64,000 bases of DNA from Rhodosporidiobolus odoratus. Lineage: Eukaryota; Basidiomycota; Microbotryomycetes; Sporidiobolales; Sporidiobolaceae. The position numbers and the translations under genes were made by a program. Numbering within the stretch: position 1 is the stretch's first letter; every line of letters starts with the position of its first letter. The stretch is from the NCBI GenBank assembly GCA_034387635.1, contig JAOANU010000025.1, positions 212,049 to 276,048 on the forward strand, written 5' to 3'. Below are positions 1-11,865 of the stretch, one piece after another. The notes beneath the pieces were generated by a model. That model did not search any database and was not told the origin of the DNA. It worked only from the letters and a program-made list of their open reading frames with translations.

Positions 1-3000
1 GGCCGTTTCCTCCAGAACATCACCTGGGAGTTCTACAAGCGCTTCAAGGAGGAGCAGCGGCCGGACTGCCGTACCCCGGTTGAGTGGCGTCTGACTCCCG
101 AGATTCGGCAAGAATTCGTCAAGACCATCCGAACCGTAGCGTTCCTTTCCATGTTCTCGCGCGACCCAATCACCATCGCCAATGCGCAGAGTGCGCTCAA
201 GACGATGGCTCTGCTTGAGCCAGACTTGATCTTTCCGTCGCTGCTTGAACGGGCTTACCCTGCACTCGAGACCCTAACGGAGGTGCGTCTTCGCCTCGCC
301 TGTTGTCTGTCACTCGCGCATTATTCACCTGTTTCTACACGCAGACCCACCGCACCCGCGCCGTCATCACTGCCCTCTCGACCACTTCCCCCGCCCTTCT
401 CTCCCGCTCCAACTACCCGTCCGGCGCAAAGCACCTCCTCCCCCTCCTTGAGCTCTGCCTTCCCGGCCTCGACGTGAACGACCCCATCAAAACCATGTCC
501 ACTGGCATGTTCGTTTTACAAGCTTGCTCGCAAGTTATTATCGACGACCTTACCCGCCCCGAGCTGGCAGTCCGCGAGACGAATGGCGAGGCTGGGATGG
601 ACGTCGACGTCGAAGGTGGGTCTGGTGTACCGAGGATTGAGCTCGACGGGGATGACGACCTCAAGCTGCGTCGCCAGGAGGAGGACGAGGCGGTTCGAAC
701 GATGACTGCCGGATTCCCGGACTGGGTTTCCAACTTCTTCCGAGGCATTCTCGCTGTCTTCGAGTCGCTGCCGGAGCCCGGAAAGGGGAACAGGAATGGA
801 GGGAAGCAAGAAGATCAGATGACACAAACCCTTATTGTGCGTCGGCCCGCTTTTTCCCCTTCTCTTGCTATGTAGAGACTGATGACGTTGTTCACATTAG
901 GCGGCTTGCGACTTTCTCTGCGGTCAGCTCTCGCCTTACCTCTTCGACCTCGCCCTCGACATCGTTCAACGCGAGGTGACGAGCAATATTCGCTCCAACT
1001 CGTCGCGCGTCGTCTCCCAGCTCGTCTCGTGCTTTGCCCGAAGCGACTCGAAGAAGACCCTCGCAAAGTTCTTCGATTTGTGCGATATGAACATTCGAGC
1101 TGAGCTTGAGAGTGGAGCGGGGAGTACGAGGAGCACCCGCACCGACAACCCGATCGAGAGCGACACGACGCTGCACTGGTGGACTGGGCTTCTCACGGGG
1201 GCAGTAACCAACGCGGGAGAAGCTGTGCGTACCCTATCCTGCTTTCACCGTCCCTCGGCGCTTCCTGGATATTGACCTCGTTCTCCCTTGACCTTCTCCC
1301 CCCCCTGGTTCTTCCGTTTTCATTGTCGTTCCCCCATGCCCATTGGCGGCGCTTCCTCCTTCTCCACCCGTCATGGTCAATTCCTCTTGCCTCTTTTTAC
1401 GACAGATCCTCGACTACAAGGACAAGCTCAAGTCTCTCCTTCAAACCACGATCTCCGCGTGCAAAAGCGAACGCGGCTACACCACCACGTCCCGCATCCT
1501 AGCCATCACTCTCATGACGCTCACGAATACGTGGGTGCGCGACTACCGCTCGGTCAACAAGGCTGACTGGGAGAGTGAAGGTGTGCTGCCTTTTTGCCTT
1601 TTCCTCGCAGTATCATGCAGAGATGTGGTCCTGATTGGATTCGCCTGCAGACTTCCAAAAGCGCTCACACGAGAGCTGGGGACGCACTTACGAGGCAAAG
1701 GACGTCAAGGTCGAATGGCATGTCACCACCGCGCCGGAAATCGAGTTTGTACTGGAACTCCTCCGTGAGACCGTCCTTCCGGCGCTCGACCGCCTAGACC
1801 AACTTTTGGTCGAGAGCCAGCTGGACGGTAAGGTCGGGACGATGGTGTGGATCAACGATTTCTGCAGGGTATGTCCTCTCGTTTCTCCTCCTTGCAGCTG
1901 CCACTGAACCTGTTCTTGTGCAGTTCCTCAACGTCGTCCGCTCTGCATTGTCTGGCATCCCGAGCCTCGCCCTGCTTGAGCGCCCTAAGAACCTCGGGCA
2001 ACAAGCGAGTGACGCTGGGCAAGTCTCCCTTATTCGCCCGCACCGCTCGACAAGTTCTGACATGCTTTCTTCCCTCCCAGTGACGAGATTCCCGAGTTCA
2101 TCGACCACATGCCGACCTGCGAGGCCGCATTTCCGCTGAAAGACCCGAAAGACCCCCGGCACCGCTTCATCGTCGACCTTCGCGAACGCTGCGCCGACTT
2201 CCTGCACCGCGCCATTCAGGTCCTGAAAGCATCCGAGCAGGATGACTCCGTCGACGCTATCAAGATGGTCATTGCCTCCATCCGGGTTCTCGAGCTCGAC
2301 TATCCCTGCGACACTGCTACCTACGGCACCATCAAGAAGAGCTACGAGTTTGCAACCAATATCTCTCGCGTAACTCGCAACCAGAAAGAGTTCCCTCGCT
2401 TCGTATGGGTTCGCCGCGCCGGGCTCTATCACGCCTCCCGCCTTCGACTCAACAGCTTCTACCGCAAGCGGTCGAAACTCGACGATCAGCTCATCTTCGA
2501 TCTGGCGGAACTTTCCCTCAGCGCTTACCTCGGTGTGCGAAGGGTTGCGCAGCGAGCGCTTGACTCCATGAGTGCGTCTTTTTCGCTTGGTCACCTCCCC
2601 GACGCTCATCTCCTTGATCATGCTAATCTCGTCCCGCTCCACAGTCCACTACTTTGACGGAACGCGCATGCTCATCTATCCGCGTCTTTTCGATGCGCTC
2701 AAAGGTACGTTGGCTTTCCTTGATTGATCGAGCGGAGCACGATCCTAACTTCCCCTCGTTTCCCCCTTCTAAACCTTCGTCCGCTGCTTCTATTTCGCCC
2801 ATACAATAGCTGGTACTGCTCACGACGTGATGAAGGGTGCGCTTTACGTTCTGGGAGCGAAAGCGCCGCAGAACCTCGCTATCCTGGACTGGCGAGTCGG
2901 TCCGACCTATATCCTCGCCATTCTCAGTGCTCAATGGCAAGAACGCCCAAGCGTACAGTCGCTCATCAAGACCATCTCGCACGACTATATCATCCGACTG

Positions 3001-6000
3001 TCCGAGATCAGTTCGCTCCGGGGCTCTATCGCTTCGCCCGGTCTTGAAGACGCGTCCAACCACGTCGAGGAGCTCATCTCCCTGCCGCAAGACTCTGAAC
3101 TCGTGCAGCGTGTCACAGATAAGGTTCAACAGCGCATCAAGCAGAAGAACGAGGCTTACGACGACTTAGTACACTGTTTTCATTCTTCGATTGAAGTTCT
3201 TCGCTGATACAATACCCTCCGCTCAGTTGCCCAAGCTTCTCGAGATTGCCCAGGACCCCAAGACGCACTGGCGATACACCCTTATCGCAACTCGCTTCCT
3301 TCGCGCGCTCATCCGTCGTGATCAGGTGCGCTGCTTTCTTTTCCTTCTACCGTCCGATGCGCGCTTATCTGTAAACTTTCGTAGCCTCAACGCCCCGAAC
3401 TGGCTGCCTTCATGGCTCACCAGCTCGTCTCAGAGCTTCCGAACCAACGGACGCACGCCATGCTCGCCACCACGAAGCTTCTCCACTTCATCAAGCTCCG
3501 CACAACGTCCGAGGGATCAGACAGGAATCTGCTTCTCCAGCAATCAGTTAATCCGCTTCGCCGCAAGATTGGACTTCCTCGGCCTCTCCCCGCCAACTTT
3601 ACCGACAAATTCATCGCAAGCTCTTCCGAACCGCTTGCTAGCGACGCGTTCGTCTCCCTCACCTCTGTGAGATATCAGGGCTCTACTCACGGCGTACATT
3701 GTGTGCAGGGAGATCAATGGCTACGTCGACAAGAGCGGAACAGGCTGGCTAGTGTGGGGTGACGTCGTCGAGTACTACGCAGTTCCGCCGGAAGAGGGAT
3801 CGGTCTTTGACTGGGACACAACGTCCGAACAAGCCCTACAGCAGTTGCGGGAGGTCATCATACAGCCCGGATGGTGGGACACATTCATTCAGCACCTTAG
3901 CATGGAGAAGAGCGTGGACGTGAGTTCGCCCCGCTTTCACATCCGAACTCACAATTGCGAATTCTGACTGACCTGACCTTTTGCGTGCTCGCAATTCGAC
4001 AGTATCTTGCGGCGGACATCTGCAGTGCGCCCTTCGTTCCTCTCGCTTCTTTCGGCCCTTGCAAGATCGCTGATTCGTGGCAATTTCCTGTCTGCGCAGT
4101 GCTCGTCAAGTCCATCTTCCAGATTTTCGAAGATGCCCCATTTGAGTTTGTTCTCCCAGCCGCTGAAGCCCTTCTCGAGGACTCCCGAGACCGGCATAAG
4201 CAGCGAGCGGCCGGCGAGCTCATTGGAGGTATGCAGCTTCCTCGTCTGTTGGTGCTTTTTTATGGCGGATCGGCTCGATTTGGCAGAAGCGGCCGCAACA
4301 CCTCTATGCTTACCTACATTCTCTCATCCCGCAGGAATAGTGCGCGGCAGCAAGCACTGGTCACTGAGCAAGCAGAAGAAGCTCTGGGACTGGCTCTCGC
4401 CGAAGCTCCCAAAGCTCTTCCAGTCAATGACAGTAGAGAGTCAGGTCTCGATCGAGATGCTCTGTGAATGTGCGTGATCGCTCAACTCCTCTATCCCAAT
4501 GCGCTGACGCCGCTAGCTCTGATCCAGACATCCTCAACGCCCGTGACCCGCGCCGCAACCAGCCTCTGATCGAGTACATCACCTCTTTAAGTATCGACGA
4601 CGAGTCCTCGGAAGCTTTCAACGTCTCGAAGCAGCAGGACCGTGGGTTGCTCTCCGTCTTCGCTCTGGTCGACGGTCACTAAGTCGCGGCTTTCCTCTCT
4701 GCAGTCGTCGGCACAGCCATGAAAGCGCTGAGCTGGCGGTTCACTCCCTGGGCCGATAGCTACATTGAGGTGTGTCGTACTTCTTACTCCGAATTGGCCG
4801 TGAGCTTACACAGATGCCTTCCCTTCGGGCACCGTTTGCAGATGTACTCGAAGCATATTGCTCACCCGTACCAAGAAGTTCGCACCGTCAGTACGTTCTG
4901 CATTTCGCTTCTCTAAGACTCGCTGGAATCTAGCTGAATATGCCCCCCTTCCGCAGTTGCCGACAACCTTCGCGTGTTGTGCGAACTCCGCCTCCACCCT
5001 TCCTACTCCTCCGTCGAGGAGTTCCTCCGCGATGCACAGCGGGTTGACGGCACCTCAAAGTCCTTGGTCGCGGTCGACTCGGCTTACGAAGTGAGGATTG
5101 ACGAGTTCGGTGCGAAGCTTGCCGAATGGAGGGAGGAAAGGAAACCCGCGAGTGAGGGCGCGCAGGCATACGACAAGGCCAGTATGACGAGTGAGTCGTC
5201 TTTGCCCATTCGTCGAGGCCTCTTTCCTGCAGAGGAAAGCGCGCTAATCTATCGATACTCTACAGTCTTGACCTGGATCTGGTCGAGTGTCTCCGAGTTC
5301 CGGACATCATCCGCGTTCCCCTTCATCACCAAGCTTCTACCCGAGCTATTCAAGATGCAGGAGACCACCGATAACCCCGTACGTTCCCCCGCCTATTTAG
5401 CCGCCTTCCCCCTGAGTCGCCTTGTTGTCGCTCTCTCCCGCATTCGTGATCCTCCTGCTGACGTACTTGGCTCAACCCACAGGAACTCACTCGCATGGCC
5501 GGCCGGGTTCTTCTCGCCTGCGCTGCGCTGCAATTCCCCGTTCATCTCGTCAAGCCCCTCATGAGACAGTTCATCGACCTCCTCCGTAACTCAAAGAGCT
5601 GGCGAACGAGGCTCGACATCATGCTTCCCCTTCAAGGTCAGTTCCTCTTCTCCGCTCCGCCCTCATTGAGCCAAATTTGCTCACACATCGTCTTGCGCTT
5701 TTTTTGTTGCCTTGGCCTCGACCCTTACACAGTCTTCTTCTTCCACCACCTCTTCTTCTTGTCCGATGCCACCGTCTCCGACTTGATGGACGCCCTCGTC
5801 GCCCTCTTGAGCGACGAGAAGGTCGAGGTCCGGGAAGCGGCGGCCAACACCCTCTCAGGCATCGTGAGGTGCAGTCAGCGAAGCGCTATTGCAGGTTTCA
5901 TCGCCAAGTTCCGCAAGGTGCTGAAGGAGACGAAAATTCCAAAGCGGAGGGATAAAGAAGGCAAGGAGGTTGCAGGGTACCAGCCGGCGCTGCTTGCTGC

Positions 6001-6439
6001 TCGTGCGTCGGATTCTCTTGTCCCCTCCGTGCAGTGTTGACCTTTCTGCTTGTCCTGTTTCTGCTCCTTCAGACTCGGCTGTCCTCGGCATCTCCTCCCT
6101 GCTCAAAGCTTTCCCCTACGAAGTCCCGCCATTCGTCCCCTCGATCCTCCTCGAAATGGGCCGCCACTCGACTTCGCCGCCGCCGGTCAGCATGACGGTT
6201 CGGGCGACGCTGAGGGATTGGAAGGCGAGTCACTCGGACGGGTGGCACGAGGATCAGAAGGCATTCACGTCGGATCAGTTGGTCGAGTTGCAGGATTTGC
6301 TCAGTGGAGGGTCGTATTGTAAGCTCTCTCTCTCTCATTCCCTCCGCCCCTGTCTCGTTCATATTGTCTGCCTGCTCTGCTCGAAGCGTCACTAGGTTGA
6401 CTGATCTTTCTCTTCCCCTTCTGCCCCGCAGATGCCTGA
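1..6439 (+). CDS. BLM10: Proteasome activator BLM10/PA200 (PSME4), 5' end missing
   Basis: HEAT-repeat cap of the 20S proteasome, which opens the gate ring without ATP; nuclear and cytosolic in known fungi. About 1,580 residues are visible in some 23 exons, in frame from base 1, so the N-terminal part lies upstream. Recognisable family stretches include the TMALLEPDLIFPSLLERAYP block (near 200-260), WVRRAGLYHASRLRLNSFY (2400-2460) and DNLRVLCELRLHPSY (4960-5010). The last intron (6319-6431) splits a Tyr codon and the final exon is only 8 nt. The spliced C-terminus is Tyr-Tyr-Ala, the HbYX-type tail that docks into the 20S alpha pocket. One intron (2019-2080) uses a GC donor. The exon junction near 3660-3710 is unresolved: the frame changes there but I found no clean donor. 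Identity is secure; exact exon limits are moderate. Confidence 0.95.
2019..2080 (+). other. GC-AG intron in BLM10
   Basis: The reading frame before (ending ...QQASDAG) and after (DEIPEFIDHMP...) joins only if the intron starts with GCAAGT at 2019 and ends with CAG at 2080. A GT donor just upstream (GTGACG) would put the next exon out of frame. Confidence 0.7.
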
Positions 6440-7220
6440 GCGCGGTCCACGGTGACTAGTCTCCCTGTCTCTTTTTGCACTCGGTCGGTGCCTTCCCTTC
6501 TCTTGTTTTCGTTGTCCCTGCTGTTGTACAGTATTCGCATGCCGAACCAGTAAATAAGCTGCAATTCTTGACGTAGACAATTACGCTGGACGAGGAGGAT
6601 GAGGGCGGAGGAGAGAGAAAGAGAGGGAGGGGCTCGCAGTCATGATTCCACTGCGCTCTCTGAATCCTCCTCGAAGCCTCCGATCGATGGGCAAGCGACG
6701 TGGGCCTGTCTTATACATGACTCTTTCAGCGGGGGCGGGACGCAGTTGCGCGCATCGTGACGGCGATCAAGGCCTCATTTCGTCGAAGGAACCAAGCATG
6801 CAGGCGATGAGCCGACCTCCGTCGTTTTCAGTTGTTTCGCCCCCGCCCATCCTCGCTGGGCTGGCTGCGAGTGATCGTGTCCCTTCCTGTGCCGGTGCAA
6901 AGAACAAGAAACTGCGAACCCAATGGCATCACGAGTCTGAAAAGACGTTCTCGCACGACGAGCAGAAAAATCACATAGGTGGGCTTACAGAGCTGGGAGA
7001 TGGGCTAAGCTGTCAGTCACTTGCTTATCCAAACGATTGAGCTCGCCTGAGAGAGGGTACAGACGCACAACAAACAAGGGTACCATATCTTTTCTAAACT
7101 AAACTTGAGCTCCACCTCTGCCTTCCTCCACCCCTTCAACTCTGGCGTCCTCCCTAGCTCGTCGACTCTGCGCTGCGTTGAGTCGAATTTCTCGCCACAG
7201 GGTTCGGAGACGGATGTCGG
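6440..7220. other. Intergenic region between BLM10 and the DUF1746 gene
   Basis: Convergent 3' ends: BLM10 (+) stops at 6439 and the DUF1746 gene (-) stops at 7221. A 132-codon ORF at 6642-7040 (+) has no recognisable domain and sits where two 3' UTRs are expected, so I do not call it a gene. No RNA gene or repeat was seen. Confidence 0.6.
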
Positions 7221-8337
7221 CTATTGGGGGGAAGGGGAGGTGGGAGGTGGATAGGCTGGAGGGATGAGAGGTGGAGGGGGGCTTGGGGGCTGCGGTGGGA
7301 GAAGGCCGGGAGCGACGGTGGTCAGACTCGACGCTCGGTCTTGAGGCAAGACATATAGATGGAGCTTACGATACAACGCGTCCACCTCAGCGAATAGGTC
7401 CTCCGCCTCACTTCGCTCTTCCTCTTCCTCTAGCTGGGCATACCCTCCCTTGCTTCCCTCGTGCCCTCTTCGCTCCTCCCCCTCCGCCTCGCCCTCGCCT
7501 TCCTCCTCCTCGACCTCGCTCTGTGCTTGTTCCCCCAGCAGACCGCCATACTCCCGAGCCGCCTCTCCCACTTCAGCACTTGCTGCGGCGGTCGAGTCGA
7601 GATCGCTTGGAACGGTTGCGCCAAAGGAGACTATGACGGTGGCGAGTTGGAGGATCGCGAGGACGAGGTCGAGTAGAATGAGGTGCGTGGTCGATGGGGT
7701 ATGAGCTGCCAGTGGATCGCGAATCGTAAGGTGTGGGACGGTCAGTGGGAAAAAAAAAAAGGTGGAAAAGGCAAAGAAAGATAAAAAAAAGCTTACCTTG
7801 GCCGATAAAATCGAGCAATACCCCACCTTGCGACCACCCCTTGATGCCTTTTGTGCCCCGACTCCCTCTCGAGGCATGCCACCCGACCCCGAGTCCCGTC
7901 TCTGGTACCCACAACCCGAGCACGAACGCTCTCAAACTCCTTCCCGGATGAGCTCTTCTCGGGTTTGTGAGTTGCAGTTGTACGGCGACTCGGATGAGGA
8001 AGAGGATGAGGTCGTGAGGGCTGAGGAGGTAGAGGTAGAGGGTTAGGATGAAGGAGGTAGTGCTGAGGGAGAGGAGGAGGTGGAGGAGGTGGGCGGTTCG
8101 CCTCGGGGTGAAGGCGAGTGGGGAGGCCACGGTGGGCTGTCGAGTGAGCTACGCTTAGGCAGCTGACTCGGGTCGCGGAGGTTGACGAGGCCGAGATGAG
8201 GATGAGGAAGCGGTCGTCTGGCGCGAGAGGTTGACTGACCAGTCGGAGGTGACGCTTGTAAGGCTGTTGATGGTTACCTGGCTTGTTATGTCCTGCCGGA
8301 AGAGACAAGCAAAGCAAGCGGAGCGACGTTCCCTCAT
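7221..8337 (-). CDS. DUF1746 membrane protein, Dsc E3 ligase subunit 4-like
   Basis: The family includes S. pombe Dsc4, a subunit of the Golgi Dsc ubiquitin ligase; the function here is inferred from that. Two parts are clear: exon 8136-7797 (hydrophobic segments, then GGVLLDFIGQ) and exon 7705-7221 (HLILLDLVLAILQLATVIVSFG, then an acidic Glu-rich stretch and a Pro-rich tail). The GGxLIDFIGQ plus HLxLLDLxxxxLQ pattern is the DUF1746 signature. The exon at 8136 has no ATG before an upstream in-frame stop. The first usable ATG is therefore at 8337, reached through a phase-0 intron (8277-8137, GTAACC...CGACAG) and giving a short N-terminal exon of 20 codons. That start lies only 41 bp from the ELMO ATG on the other strand, so it is moderately supported. 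Confidence 0.7.
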
Positions 8338-8378
8338 CCGTGTCTGTTACTCCTCATCCACCTCATACAGCTACCGAC

Positions 8379-11309
8379 ATGGATCAGGGTAGCACCCAAG
8401 CCTCTACCAGCACATCACCATCACCACCCCAGCCCGTCGCACCCACCTTAGCCCCCGCTACCTCAGACCCCCCCACCTCGCTGGCCTCGTCGACTACACC
8501 ACCTCCAGACTCAGTACCCAAACCTGCACCAGCCTCGCCCGTCTGCTACATTCACTATGGTCCCAGAAGCGTGAAAGCCCGCATCGACCGCGAAGTTCCC
8601 CTCGAAGAAATCATCAAACAACTGGCAGCATCGGCTCAACTCGCCGTGGCAGAACCCGCAGCCTTGTTTGCCCTCAGAAAAAAGGAAACGGGCGCACTCG
8701 TGACGGAGGAGAACCTCGAACGCATGCTGGCAAAGGGAAACGTGTACGCTTTCTCGTATCTCCGATTTCCTCTTTGGGTGCTGAACTGGTTCGCGCATGC
8801 AGATTCGACCTATGCTCCTCTCCTACCATCGAAGCCGTCGAAATGGTCGACAAGCTCTCGTCTTCCGAGCCTGCCGTCCTCAAGCTTGCCACCTTCAGCC
8901 TACGGACCCTCATCAAGGATCGCGCTTTTCTCGACGAGTTTATCGCAAGAGGCGGACTTGACGCTCTCCAAGAAGCGATCAGGAAGAGCAGTGGCAACAC
9001 TCTGGCATACTCCCTGCTCAGTCTGCAGAACCTGCTCGAGCTGGAGGCGAGTGCGTGGACCAGCCTCGAGAAGAGCTTCATTGCCAGAATTGTCGAAATC
9101 ATCGGTGCGCTGCTCCTCTTCTAGCCTCGTCGATCCGAGTCCCTGCTCAGACTCGTATCGCAGCTACCGAGCCCTTGATCAACATCTCCCGTCCGGCCAC
9201 GGCCATTCTCCGTCGAATCGCCTCTCAGCCCGCCCCTTCCGCTACACCCCTTCCCTCCCTCCAATCTCCCAATCCAGATCGCGAGTCACCCGATCCATCC
9301 ACCACTGCAGACTCTTCAGGATTCGCTACCGTCTACTCGCAGGTTCTCCTGCAGCCCAAGTTTCTCGGCATCGTTATCGACCGACTGGGGTCGGGCGATG
9401 TACCGGTTACGGAGGTCAGCCTGGGACTGCTCGAGACGCTGCTGAGAGGGGCGAACGAGGTTGGGGACTTGAGGCTGTCGGATGAACTGAATCGACTGAA
9501 CGCGTGGAAAGTGGTCGGGGTGCGCCTTTCGACTCTCCCTTTCTTCGAGACGGCAGGCTGACGCACACTTCCCTCTCCGTCGACGACCGCAGAAACCCCT
9601 GACTACACCTGCCGTGACCTCCTTGCCTACCCTTCTCACGCTGCAAGACGCCCTGTCCGCCTCGCTGCACCAACAACTGCTCACCCCGCTATCAACTTCG
9701 AACTACACCTACTTCGACTCGATATGGATCGCGTCAGGGTTGGAGGATACGGATGAGACTCTGAGATGGCGAAGACTTGGGTTTCAGACTGAGAGCCCAC
9801 AGATGGAGTTTGAGGAGACGGGCGTGTTGGGGTTGAAGATGCTCGCGAGGTATGCAGGGGAGGAAGAAAACGAGTTTGCCACGGTTTGTCCTGCATCAAC
9901 GTCCCTGCGCCCCTGAAGTGCTTCTCACGAACTTTCTTTCTCATTTCTAGACCATTTCCGATCAATTCACTCGACCCTCGAACCGACGCTGCCCTATCGC
10001 GACAGTCTCCTCCACCGCCCTCATCCTCCTCGCCACCCACTTTGACGTCCTCTCCCCCCCTCCTGCAATCCCAGCAACCACCCCAAATCCCTACCTCTTC
10101 CGCCTCCCCGAGCTACATTCGCTCGTCGTGCAATTCTTCTTGCGCATGTGGAGCGATAGTGGCGCTTCTACCGCTATGCATAACGGTCAAGGCGGGGATT
10201 TCGAGCGACTGACCAGGTTGGCCGCAAGTCAGGTTGCTTTCGTCCTGGCCTCACCTCCTTCTGGAGGAGGAGCTGGAGGAGCCGGAGGGGAGGGAAAGAG
10301 TTGGTCCAAGGTTAGGCAGGAGTTCCTAAGCGCCGATTACAGAACGGTGAGGGAGAGGCAGGTTAGGAAGATGGAGATTGAGGATGATATTCTCAGTAAG
10401 GCGCCTGTGCGGTACGTTTTGCTCTTCTGATGTTTCACCTTGGGCCGTCTTTTCTTTCTTTCCTGGTATTCTGTACTGACTTCTCCTTACGCGCCTCGCA
10501 GAAACCTTCGCGGCCGCCTCTACCTCGAATCCTACGAGTTTGTGCGAGCGCAACGAATAGCCTGCCTCCACGAAGGCTCGTGGTTTCAGGTCGTTCCTAC
10601 CCCGAACAATGGAAAAAAAAACTCGCAACAATCGGGAGGAGCACGGCGGTGGCGGTTCTATCGGTTGACAGCGAATCGCAGAGCGTTGCATTGGGTTGAA
10701 AGTGGGGAGAAGGTACAGGTTAGGCCGGGGATTGATGACTTGCCGGAGAGAGGTGGGCCTTTCCCTCTGCTGTTCCACGGTCGCGAAGGCACTGATATAT
10801 ATTTCTCTGTAGTCGATGTCTCCGCCATCACCGATGTCGTGTCTTCCACCGCCAGCGGTCTGCAGCGTCCACCCCGCCCCTCGTCGAGCGGCAACCGTCC
10901 CTCGAGCGGCCACCGTCCCTCATCCTCCATTTCGCGACCCCTGCAATCTCAAAACCGCATCAGTATTCTCTCTCGCGCCTCCTCCGACACCGTGACGCAT
11001 CCATCCGGCTCATCCGCCTCCACACCCACCTCCCTCACCTTCACCCTACACCTCTCCTCCTCTCCCCCCATGACCCTCCTCGCCCCCTCCCCTACCGTCT
11101 ACTCAGAATGGGTCGACGGACTGGCCCTCCTTCGACCTGAAGGGAGTATCTCGACTCGACAAACAGCAGATTACGTTCAGGCTCTGACGGACATTGGAGT
11201 CAAGATTAAACTGCTGGATTTGAGTGGCGAGAGGGTGGAGATTCCGGCTGGGGTCGAGGTTAATGCTGTGCCGAGGAGTACGGAGTTTTGGTATGCTGAT
11301 TCGTTGTAG
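8379..11309 (+). CDS. ELMO/CED-12 domain protein with C-terminal PH-like domain
   Basis: ELMO proteins act with DOCK-type GEFs or as Arf-family GAPs in actin and membrane control; the fungal role is not settled. The start is the first in-frame ATG (8379). Order: a Ser/Pro/Thr-rich leader; a ubiquitin-like part (CYIHYGPRSVKARIDREVPL); an armadillo-like part (AVEMVDKLSSSEPAVLKLATFSLRTLI, from about 8840); the ELMO core with RRLGFQTESPQMEFEETGVLGLKML (about 9770-9850); then a PH-like segment from about 10500 (RGRLYLESYEFVRAQRIACL) to the end. Exon 1 probably ends at 8743 and joins A|TTC at about 8803. Introns interrupt the gene about six times. Adjacent Gly-Gly-Ala-rich and Ser-rich inserts are low complexity. 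Family assignment is good; exon edges are approximate. Confidence 0.85.
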
Positions 11310-11865
11310 GTCGCGCGTACGCGAACTTGTTGCCGTTGTAACGCTTTTTCTTCCTCATCTCGCTGTGTGTGCGGACTTTTCGACGTGTGTGCTGACTAGC
11401 TGACACTGCCTACGTCCCGTCGACCTGAAGGGTCACTACGGGACAGCGCGAGGACTGCGGGCTCCGACGGGGCTGTGCCGTTGCACCTTTCTACCCTTTC
11501 CATGCGCGACTTCTCTCTCCAGAGTTCTGTGTCTCACGGAGGCAGGTTCCGACATCGGATTGCGCGCATCGAGCGCTGCCCCGCGCAATGACCCCGTTCG
11601 ACAGCTGCTCTTCTTGTTACGTAGGCCTCGAGAGTTTCCCTTTCTTTCCTCCGACTTTCCTCCTCGTTTGTAGCAAGTGCCGGCGCGCGTGAAGAAGTGA
11701 GTGAAAGGATCGTCGACCGTTCCTCTCGCTGTCTTGCTGCTGTCCCCGAGCAGGAAACACGCTAACGTTTTCTACCCTCTTTCTCCCCCACTGTCTCTCC
11801 CTTCTCCTGTCTGCTGCTCGCCGTCTCATCGTTCTGTCTATCCACCTCGAGCAAGATCCCATCAA
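11310..11865 (+). promoter_or_regulatory. Upstream region of the repeat-peptide gene
   Basis: 556 bp between the ELMO stop and the peptide-precursor ATG. No ORF looks coding. The last 200 bp are strongly pyrimidine-rich (CTTTCTCCCCC-type runs), as is common before fungal start sites. I saw no clear TATA box or named operator. Confidence 0.4.

Noticed and set aside
6642..7040. 132-codon plus-strand ORF
   Set aside because: No domain; lies between convergent 3' ends.
7573..8130. DUF1746 gene start at 8130
   Set aside because: That codon is GTG; no ATG exists in this exon, and a phase-0 acceptor lies just upstream at 8137.
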